This document shows, piece after piece, positions 7,170 through 13,339 of a stretch of 64,000 bases of DNA (position 1 is the stretch's first letter; every line of letters starts with the position of its first letter). Both the position numbers and the translations under genes were made by a program. The notes under the pieces are model-generated. The model was given only the letters and a program-made list of their open reading frames with translations, was not told the DNA's origin and searched no databases. Source of the stretch: Terripilifer sp031921685. Its GTDB lineage: Bacteria > Pseudomonadota > Alphaproteobacteria > Rhizobiales > Beijerinckiaceae. The stretch lies in contig NZ_JAPDHU010000003.1 in NCBI RefSeq assembly GCF_031921685.1, positions 310,001 to 374,000 on the forward strand. Reading direction: 5' to 3'.

Positions 7170-8882
7170 ATGGCGGTTATCCTAAGCGTTCACTGGGGCG
7201 TGCACGATTCGAGCGCGGCCCTGTTCGACGATTATACTCTTCTGGCAGCTGTGCAGAAGGAACGTCTGACCCGCATCAAGAAGGATGGCGGCGACCCCAG
7301 CATCTGCATCGATGAAGTGCTCAACATCGCCGGTCTCGATCGGTCCGCCATCGACGTGGCCGTGTTCAGCCGCATGCTTGTCGAGCGCGGGATGTTGCGC
7401 CAGCCGCTGCTGCGTTCGTTAGGCGAGAGGTTGCAAGGCAAATCCAGCAAGACGACCGATCTCGCCGCGCGCATGCAACGCGCAGTCAGCATGGATGTCA
7501 CGCGCGTCGTCAATGTCGCAGCTCTGCGCCGGCATTTTGGTCTGCCGCGCCACACGACGATGCATTTCGCCAATCACCATGAAGCCCATGCCTTGCCGGC
7601 GCTGTTCCACACCGATTGGGACAATGCGCTGCTCTACACGGCCGACGGCTATGGCGACAACGTCAACTACAGCCAACGCATCTTTCGCTACGAGCAGATC
7701 GATTGCCTGTTCGGCGACGATCGCTGGCTGCTCACGCCCTATCGGCACGACAGCATCGCCCGCGCCTATATGTATGTGACCGAGGCGCTCGGCTTCAAAC
7801 CGCTGCATCACGAAGGCAAGATCACCGGCCTCGCGGCGTTTGGCGAACCGGCGCTGGCGGAGACGTTCAGAAAGCCGTTCACAGTCGACAAGCGCGGCAT
7901 CATCTCGAGCACGTTCAGCAGTGCGCACGAACAGCGCGCCTATTACTTCAAGGCTTGCGCCGATCAACCGCGCGAAGTCTGCGCCGCCTCCATTCAGGTG
8001 GCGACGGAATCGGTCATTCTTGAATCGATCAACCGCATTCTGGAACGCGAGCGCGTGTCGCACATCGGTCTTGCTGGTGGGCTTTTCGCCAACGTCAAAC
8101 TCAACCAGCGCATCGCCGAGGAAACCGGCATCGCCGAGGTCTTCGTCGTTCCACCCATGGGCGACGAAGGCCTGACCATCGGCGGCGCGCTCGATTATCT
8201 GCTGCGGCGAGACGGCATGTCGGCATGGCTGCGCCAACGCCGTCGTCTCGACAGTATCTACACAGGTCGCGATTTCAGCGACCAGGCGACCGCCCGTATC
8301 CTCGCCCACGACAAACGCATTCGCGTGATCGAAGGCTCGCCCGCGGCGACATCGGCCCGCCTCATTGCGGACGGTCAGGTCGTCGCCACCTTTCTCGGGC
8401 CGATGGAATATGGTCCGCGCGCGCTGGGCGCGCGCTCGATCATGGCCTCGCCGCATCGCCGCGACATCAACGATTCCATCAACAAGCGTCTCAACCGTAC
8501 CGAGTTCATGCCCTTCGCGCCGGTGGTGCCGGAGAGCGATGCCGCCGATGTCTTCGACGTCACGTCGGCCAATGCCTATGCCAGCCGTTTCATGACCATT
8601 ACCTGCAACGTCAAGGCCCAATGGGCCGAGCGCATTCCCGCGGTCGTCCATGTCGACAATACCGCCCGGCCGCAGATCATCAGCCGCGCCCCCAACCCGC
8701 TCTATTTCGACATTCTCGACGCCTTCAAACACCAGACCGGCACGCCCGTGCTGATCAACACCAGTTTCAACGTCCACGAACAGCCGATCATCAACACACC
8801 GGAAGAAGCGGCCACCGCTCTCGTCGACGATCGCGTCGACTTCCTGGTCACGGGTGATGCGGTTTTGATGGCGAACAGGTGA
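7170..8882 (+). CDS. NodU/CmcH-family carbamoyltransferase
   Basis: The 570 residues match the NodU/CmcH/TobZ O-carbamoyltransferase family. The N-terminal ASKHA-like domain begins LSVHWGVHDSSAALF, and its metal/nucleotide-binding region includes FANHHEAHALPAL and ADGYGDN. The C-terminal domain has the YrdC-like signature GPMEYGPRALGARSI followed by NKRLNRTEFMPFAPV. These enzymes use carbamoyl phosphate and ATP to transfer a carbamoyl group to a hydroxyl on a sugar, Nod factor or antibiotic. A GAGGAG ribosome site lies 4 bases before the ATG. It is followed after three bases by an SGNH hydrolase, and the two probably act on the same glycan or glycolipid. Substrate unknown; there are no nod genes here. 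Confidence 0.88.
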   Translation: MAVILSVHWGVHDSSAALFDDYTLLAAVQKERLTRIKKDGGDPSICIDEVLNIAGLDRSAIDVAVFSRMLVERGMLRQPLLRSLGERLQGKSSKTTDLAARMQRAVSMDVTRVVNVAALRRHFGLPRHTTMHFANHHEAHALPALFHTDWDNALLYTADGYGDNVNYSQRIFRYEQIDCLFGDDRWLLTPYRHDSIARAYMYVTEALGFKPLHHEGKITGLAAFGEPALAETFRKPFTVDKRGIISSTFSSAHEQRAYYFKACADQPREVCAASIQVATESVILESINRILERERVSHIGLAGGLFANVKLNQRIAEETGIAEVFVVPPMGDEGLTIGGALDYLLRRDGMSAWLRQRRRLDSIYTGRDFSDQATARILAHDKRIRVIEGSPAATSARLIADGQVVATFLGPMEYGPRALGARSIMASPHRRDINDSINKRLNRTEFMPFAPVVPESDAADVFDVTSANAYASRFMTITCNVKAQWAERIPAVVHVDNTARPQIISRAPNPLYFDILDAFKHQTGTPVLINTSFNVHEQPIINTPEEAATALVDDRVDFLVTGDAVLMANR

Positions 8883-8885
8883 CGC

Positions 8886-9638
8886 ATGTTCACCGCGCGC
8901 GAAATCATCATTTTCTGCGTCGGTCTCGCGCTGGCCCTGGCCATCTGCCTCATGGTGGGGTGGATCCGCAGTGCACGGCGCAAGAGCAATCTCATTCGCC
9001 GCGATGCCAATCGCGCGACATTGAACGCGCAGGCCCGCCTCAGCCAGATCGATGGCGAGTTCGTGCTGCTGGCTGGAGATTCCACCGTGGCGCATCTGGT
9101 CTTGAATCCGATCGCCGATCTGCCGGTAATCGAGGTTGCTTTGCCGGGTCTGACCAGCGATCAATTCCATGCCCGCATCGCCAGCATTCTCGCCGGCCGC
9201 CGCCCGCGCATCACCGTACTGTCGATCGGCGCCAATGATGCCCTGCAGAACGGCGCAGGCGAGACGACACGCGGCCATTTCCGCGATAATCTCGGTAAGA
9301 TCGCCCGCACAGTTGCCGGCACCCAGGCCACCTTCATTCTTTCCCTACCGCGCATCGACGCGGCTTCGCCCGATTATTCCCATCGCGCCACCGCCATGGA
9401 TCGGCTCAACCGGGAAGTCAGCGCCTTTGCCCGCGAACAGCGCTGGATCTATGTCGACGGCGCCCAGATCTGCGACGCGGCCGCCCGGGACGGCCAACCC
9501 ATGGCGTCGCTGGACGGTTTGCACCTGACGCCCGACGCGTCCCGGGAAATCACCCAGGCACTGCGCCAGCGCATCGCCAGCGTATTGGACCCGGACAGCA
9601 AAAAGCCGGCCCCTGCGGACCGGCCTTTCCAAGCTTGA
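8886..9638 (+). CDS. Membrane-anchored SGNH/GDSL hydrolase
   Basis: This 250-residue protein has one N-terminal transmembrane helix (residues 8-27) and then an SGNH-hydrolase fold. Block I is the GDST segment near residue 60 with the nucleophile Ser. Block III is GAND near 115, and block V is DGLHLTPDA near 213 with the catalytic Asp-His pair. The family includes esterases, lipases and acyl/acetyl-sugar hydrolases. The anchor places the catalytic domain at the inner-membrane surface, probably in the periplasm. It starts three bases after the carbamoyltransferase, so the two are co-translated. The tail contains a short GC-rich hairpin (9606-9626). The substrate is not predictable. Confidence 0.85.
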   Translation: MFTAREIIIFCVGLALALAICLMVGWIRSARRKSNLIRRDANRATLNAQARLSQIDGEFVLLAGDSTVAHLVLNPIADLPVIEVALPGLTSDQFHARIASILAGRRPRITVLSIGANDALQNGAGETTRGHFRDNLGKIARTVAGTQATFILSLPRIDAASPDYSHRATAMDRLNREVSAFAREQRWIYVDGAQICDAAARDGQPMASLDGLHLTPDASREITQALRQRIASVLDPDSKKPAPADRPFQA

Positions 9639-9652
9639 AACGCTTCTGAGCG

Positions 9653-9928
9653 TTACTGGCGATATTGCTGAATGCGGGTGGTCCGCAGACCAGCCAGACC
9701 GTGCTGATCGATCGACATCTGCCAGCTCAAGAACTCGTCCACGGTCAAGGTGTAGCGGGAGCAGGCCTCGTCCAGGGACAAGAGGCCGCCGCGCACCGCG
9801 GCCACAACTTCGGCCTTGCGCCGGATCACCCAGCGCTTGGTGGTCGGCGGCGGGAGATCCGCGATCGTCAGAGGACTTCCATCGGGCCCGATGACATATT
9901 TGACCCTCGGGCGGTGGGGCTCGGTCAT
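9653..9928 (-). CDS. sciP: CtrA inhibitory protein SciP (DUF1153)
   Basis: The 91 residues match the DUF1153 family, whose Caulobacter member SciP binds CtrA and blocks its recruitment of RNA polymerase in G1 cells. The signature region is PPPTTKRWVIRRKAEVV, followed by a helix-turn-helix-like part with LSLDEACSRYTLTVDEFLSW. The chosen start gives MTEPHRPRVKYVIGPDG, as in relatives; an upstream in-frame ATG adds eleven residues without support. The gene is convergent with the SGNH hydrolase and divergent from mnmA. Its upstream region has a TTAACCAT palindrome, a known CtrA-linked 8-mer, which fits the CtrA-activated expression described in Caulobacter. Confidence 0.92.
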   Translation of the reverse strand: MTEPHRPRVKYVIGPDGSPLTIADLPPPTTKRWVIRRKAEVVAAVRGGLLSLDEACSRYTLTVDEFLSWQMSIDQHGLAGLRTTRIQQYRQ

Positions 9929-10012
9929 GTTACTCACTCGCGTACTAAATGGTGACCTCAACTGTCATGAAAGCTACCGCCGCCGATTTAAAATTTGCCT
10001 AAGTGAGGCGCG

Positions 10013-10031
10013 GATTTTTACCGTAAAAATC
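10013..10031. promoter_or_regulatory. 19-bp perfect palindrome, candidate operator
   Basis: GATTTTTAC and GTAAAAATC are separated by one C. The site is about 85 bases upstream of sciP. It does not match the alphaproteobacterial LexA box or another operator I recognise. Confidence 0.5.
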
Positions 10032-10109
10032 GCCTAAAACCCTGCCATTTATTGCCAATTTCTTTCCACACCCCACTAAAGCGTACCCCTTCGAAACAGG
10101 CGCAAACGG

Positions 10110-10121
10110 ATGGTTAACCAT
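10110..10121. promoter_or_regulatory. TTAACCAT palindrome, candidate CtrA site
   Basis: ATGGTTAACCAT reads TTAACCAT on both strands. TTAACCAT is a known CtrA-associated half-site in Caulobacter. It lies about 180 bases upstream of both sciP and mnmA. Confidence 0.5.
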
Positions 10122-10288
10122 ACGGACGGGCAGCCAGATTTTTGCCCCAATCCGGCGACGGTTCTCGGCGCCTTGCCTAGCGCCCCCATCGTCCCCAAAT
10201 AAAACAGGGCGCGAGCCTGACTGTTTGGCGGTTGCATTTGCGGCCGGAATGGTCTTTGACATCGGCCTGTTCCACGAGTTTTGACCCC

Positions 10289-11479
10289 ATGTTTTCCGCC
10301 CGAAGCCTCGCAGAAGCATCCGGCGCCCCGCTGAATTCGCTTGGCCTGCCCAAGCCGGCGGGGGAAACGCGCGTGGTCGTCGCCATGTCGGGCGGGGTTG
10401 ATTCGTCTGTTGTCGCGGCGCTGCTCGCCCGCGAGGGCTATGACGTCATTGGCGTCACCCTGCAGCTTTACGACCATGGCGCCGCCACCCACCGCAAAGG
10501 CGCCTGCTGCGCCGGCCAGGACATCAACGACGCCCGCCGGGTCGCCGAGCGCATCGGCATTCCCCATTACGTCCTCAACTATGAGGGGCTGTTCCGGGAA
10601 AAAGTCATCGACGCGTTCGCCGATTCCTATCTGGCCGGCGAGACGCCGATTCCCTGCGTCGCCTGCAATCAGCACATCAAATTCGCCGATCTGTTCGACA
10701 CCGCTATCGATTTGAATGCCGATGTGCTGGCGACCGGCCACTACATTTCCTCTCGCGCCACGGACGGTTCGGAGGAGCGCGCGCTCTATCGCGCCGCCGA
10801 CGCTGATCGCGATCAGAGCTATTTCCTGTTCGCCACCACCCGCGATCAACTGCGCATGCTGCGCTTTCCGCTTGGCGACCGGCCCAAGGCGCAGGTGCGC
10901 GACCTGGCGCGTGAGTTCGGCCTCGTCGTCGCCGACAAGCCCGACAGCCAGGACATCTGTTTCGTGCCCTCGGGCAAATACACCGACATCATCGCCCGTC
11001 TGCGGCCCGAAGCCGGCGAGCCCGGCGACATTGTCCACATCGATGGGCGCGTGCTCGGCCGCCACACCGGCATCGTCCGCTACACCATCGGTCAGCGCCG
11101 TGGCCTCGGCCTCGCCGACCACGCGCAGACCGGCGGTACGCCGCTCTTCGTCGTGAAACTCGATCCCGGCAAGCGCCAGGTGATCGTCGGGCCGCGCGAC
11201 GCGCTGGCCACACGCTCCGTATATCTACGGGACGTCAATTGGATCGGCGACGGCGATTTCTCAACGATTCCCGAGGCCGGCATTGAAATCGCCGCGCGTC
11301 TGCGGTCCACGCGCGCGCCGGCACCTGCGGTTTTGCGTCGCGACGACAAGGGCGCCGCCATCGTGGAACTTTTGTCCGGCGAGGATGGTGTATCGCCCGG
11401 TCAGGCCTGCGTTTTCTACGAAGACGCCTCGCCCCGCGCCCGCGTGCTCGGCGGCGGTTTCATCCGCGCCACCGCTTAA
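10289..11479 (+). CDS. mnmA: tRNA 2-thiouridylase MnmA
   Basis: The product (396 residues) makes the 2-thiouridine at the wobble position of tRNA Lys, Glu and Gln, using sulfur relayed from IscS. The PP-loop motif SGGVDSS lies at residues 34-40. The catalytic cysteines appear in PCVACNQ (about residue 118) and SQDICFVPSG (about 215). A C-terminal beta-barrel follows RYTIGQRRGLG. The ATG at 10289 gives a protein of family length; the frame is open to 10232 but the added residues are not conserved. It is divergent from sciP. No overlap with the methyltransferase downstream, which starts after a 72-base gap. Confidence 0.95.
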   Translation: MFSARSLAEASGAPLNSLGLPKPAGETRVVVAMSGGVDSSVVAALLAREGYDVIGVTLQLYDHGAATHRKGACCAGQDINDARRVAERIGIPHYVLNYEGLFREKVIDAFADSYLAGETPIPCVACNQHIKFADLFDTAIDLNADVLATGHYISSRATDGSEERALYRAADADRDQSYFLFATTRDQLRMLRFPLGDRPKAQVRDLAREFGLVVADKPDSQDICFVPSGKYTDIIARLRPEAGEPGDIVHIDGRVLGRHTGIVRYTIGQRRGLGLADHAQTGGTPLFVVKLDPGKRQVIVGPRDALATRSVYLRDVNWIGDGDFSTIPEAGIEIAARLRSTRAPAPAVLRRDDKGAAIVELLSGEDGVSPGQACVFYEDASPRARVLGGGFIRATA

Positions 11480-11551
11480 GACAAGCCCACGCTTGCGTGT
11501 AATGCCTGTGCAAGGCAAGCATGCCACGGTAGAGTGGAAGAACACCACATC

Positions 11552-12211
11552 ATGCCCGGGGGCAACGACAAGCGCGTGCAGACCATTACCAGTTCCAATG
11601 TCGAGGACGCCTACGCGCGCTGGGCGCCGATCTACGACAATGTCTTCGCGCTGATCATGCGGCCCGGCCGCCAGGCCGCCGCCGATGCCGTCAATCGGCT
11701 GAACGGCCGCGTGCTCGACGTGGGTATCGGCACCGGCCTCGAACTGCCGATGTTCTCCGACCATGTGAAGATTTCCGGCATCGATCTCTCCGCGCCCATG
11801 CTCGACATCGCCCGCCGGCGTGTCGCCGATCTCGGCCTGCGCAATGTCGAGGAACTGCGCGTCATGGACGCGATGAACCTCGAATATGCCGATCACACGT
11901 TTGATGCGGCGGTCACCCCTTACGTCATCACCACGGTGCCGGATCCGGCGCGCACGCTCGATGAGATGGTGCGCGTGGTGCGCCCTGGCGGCGAAATCAT
12001 CATCGTCAATCACATCGGCGCGGAAAGCGGCCCCGTTTGCTGGATCGAAGCGGCGATGAGCAATCGAGCCGCCAAACTCGGCTGGCGGCCGCAATTCCCC
12101 TGGTCGATCATCGGCGATTGGATTGCCGCGCGGCCGCAGGTCGAATTGCTCGAACGGCGCACCTTGCCGCCGCTCGGCCTGTTCACGCTCGTGCGGCTGC
12201 GGCGGAAATAG
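11552..12211 (+). CDS. pmtA: SAM-dependent methyltransferase, probably phosphatidylethanolamine N-methyltransferase
   Basis: The 219 residues form a class I methyltransferase fold with the SAM motif VLDVGIGTGLELP (about residues 54-66), an acidic ISGIDLS strand and VVRPGGEIIIVNH. The start of the domain, YARWAPIYDNVF, and the late LGWRPQFPW segment resemble Rhodobacter-type PmtA. That enzyme methylates phosphatidylethanolamine stepwise to phosphatidylcholine, a common alphaproteobacterial membrane lipid. A ubiquinone/menaquinone-type methyltransferase is the main alternative. The ATG at 11552 has GGAAG 11 bases upstream; a GTG at 11534 is also possible. The 3' end overlaps the convergent HxlR gene by 29 bases. 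Confidence 0.68.
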   Translation: MPGGNDKRVQTITSSNVEDAYARWAPIYDNVFALIMRPGRQAAADAVNRLNGRVLDVGIGTGLELPMFSDHVKISGIDLSAPMLDIARRRVADLGLRNVEELRVMDAMNLEYADHTFDAAVTPYVITTVPDPARTLDEMVRVVRPGGEIIIVNHIGAESGPVCWIEAAMSNRAAKLGWRPQFPWSIIGDWIAARPQVELLERRTLPPLGLFTLVRLRRK

Positions 12212-12608
12212 AGTCACGCATCGATCGCGGCTCCGGCTTCGGTGCCGTCTGGCCATCGTAGCGTTGGCGGGCTTGCTCGACCAAGGGCTGATGGGTGAAG
12301 GCCCACTCGCCCAAGGCCCGCACGGGCGCCTGCAACGACACGCCGAGCGACGTCAGCTCGTAATCGACCTGCGGCGGCACCGTCGGCCGCACGGTGCGCG
12401 TCACGAAACCGTCGCGTTCGAGACCGCGCAAGGTCAGCGTCAGCATCCGCTGCGAGACGCCCTCGATCGAGCGGCGCAGTTCGTTGAACCGCATCGGACC
12501 ACGACCGAGCGTCATAATGACCAGAACCGACCATTTGTCGCCGATACGGGTCAGGGTTTCCCGGACGTGCTGACAGCCGCCGGTGACACTCATGTGCCTT
12601 CGTTCCAT
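12183..12608 (-). CDS. HxlR-family transcriptional regulator
   Basis: The 141-residue protein has an HxlR winged-helix domain: an N-terminal Cys (GGCQHVRETL), GDKWSVLVIMTLGRGPMRFNELRR and the recognition part ISQRMLT-like GVSQRMLTLTLRGLERDGFVTR. HxlR regulators often sense thiol, carbonyl or redox stress through the N-terminal Cys and control a divergent reductase gene. Here the divergent neighbour is an NADPH-dependent FMN reductase family gene with a 99-base gap, which is the expected target. The start is the ATG at 12608; an in-frame ATG at 12653 would place the start inside the putative operator. It converges on and overlaps the methyltransferase. Confidence 0.85.
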   Translation of the reverse strand: MERRHMSVTGGCQHVRETLTRIGDKWSVLVIMTLGRGPMRFNELRRSIEGVSQRMLTLTLRGLERDGFVTRTVRPTVPPQVDYELTSLGVSLQAPVRALGEWAFTHQPLVEQARQRYDGQTAPKPEPRSMRDSISAAAARA

Positions 12609-12646
12609 GTCTGTGCCTTCTTGCGCTGAGATCGCGCCAAAGCTAG

Positions 12647-12661
12647 GTAACATTTAGTAAC
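12647..12661. promoter_or_regulatory. Candidate HxlR operator (GTAAC direct repeat)
   Basis: GTAAC occurs twice with a 10-base period (12647-12651 and 12657-12661) in the gap between hxlR and the reductase gene. Such same-face TAAC/GTTAC repeats are typical of HxlR operators. Confidence 0.5.
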
Positions 12662-12707
12662 TGGGGTTCAAGCCCAGGAACTGCCTTTTCCGCAACTGGA
12701 GCATCCC

Positions 12708-13271
12708 GTGCCGTCGAAACTTCACGTTATCATCACCAGCACCCGCCCCGGCCGTGTTGGCCCCGCCGTCGCCAAATGGTTCCATGGCTATGCGCAAAAG
12801 CATGGCGGGTTCGACGCCACGCTGGTCGATCTGGCGGAATTCAATCTGCCGGTCTTCAACGAGCCGATGCATCCGCGCATGCAGAAATATGAACACGCGC
12901 ATACGAAAGCGTGGAGCGAAAGCGTCAAGTCGGCCGATGCCTACGCTTTCGTCATTCCCGAATACAACTACAACCCGCCGCCGTCCTTCTTCAACGCGCT
13001 GAACTACGTCTACAACGAGTGGAACTACAAGGTCGCCGGCTTCATCAGCTATGGCGGCGTGTCCGGCGGCCTGCGTTCGGCGCAAGTGGCGCGCTCGATG
13101 GCCACGACTATGAAACTCGTGACGCCGCCGGAAGGCGTGCCCGTCCCCGCCGTCGGCACGTTGCTCGACGACAAGAAAGAGTTCAAGGCCAACGACGCCA
13201 TCGAACTGTCGGCCAAGACCCTGCTCGACGAAATGGTCAAGTGGGACTCGGCGCTCAAGACGCTGCGCTGA
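12708..13271 (+). CDS. NADPH-dependent FMN reductase family protein
   Basis: This 187-residue flavodoxin-like protein has the FMN phosphate-binding N-terminus IITSTRPGRVG and the isoalloxazine-binding segment VIPEYNYNPPPSFFNALNY, both typical of NAD(P)H:FMN/quinone/azo reductases. It likely reduces a quinone or flavin in the cytoplasm, with no closer assignment possible. The start codon is GTG (12708). It is divergent from an HxlR regulator, and the intervening repeat suggests that the two form a stress-response pair. A clear terminator follows. Confidence in family is high, in substrate low. Confidence 0.85.
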   Translation: MPSKLHVIITSTRPGRVGPAVAKWFHGYAQKHGGFDATLVDLAEFNLPVFNEPMHPRMQKYEHAHTKAWSESVKSADAYAFVIPEYNYNPPPSFFNALNYVYNEWNYKVAGFISYGGVSGGLRSAQVARSMATTMKLVTPPEGVPVPAVGTLLDDKKEFKANDAIELSAKTLLDEMVKWDSALKTLR

Positions 13272-13302
13272 TCTTCTAGAAATAGATTGCGTGAACCATC
13301 GG

Positions 13303-13339
13303 CACTCCCGGTCGCACGGCCGGGAGTGTTTTAGTTTTT
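13303..13339 (+). terminator. Intrinsic terminator after the FMN reductase
   Basis: A 9-bp stem (CACTCCCGG with CCGGGAGTG, 8-base loop) is followed by TTTTAGTTTTT. It overlaps the final codons of the convergent ligD. Confidence 0.85.

Larger units (their letters stand above)
9929..10288. promoter_or_regulatory. sciP/mnmA divergent control region
   Basis: The 360 bases hold no gene. Three motifs are visible: a partial CtrA box TTAA-N7-CTAA (9988-10002), a perfect 19-bp palindrome GATTTTTAC-C-GTAAAAATC (10013-10031), and a perfect 12-bp palindrome ATGGTTAACCAT (10110-10121). The last carries the 8-mer TTAACCAT on both strands. They suggest control of sciP by CtrA or a related factor and a second, unidentified operator. 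Their function is inferred only from motif and place. Confidence 0.6.

Noticed and set aside
10076..11122. Long open frame opposite mnmA (348 codons, minus strand)
   Set aside because: Antisense shadow of a clear enzyme gene in GC-rich DNA; no family features. The same holds for long antisense frames opposite the carbamoyltransferase, ligD, ltrA, envZ, rsmB, purH, the ABC binding protein and trxB.
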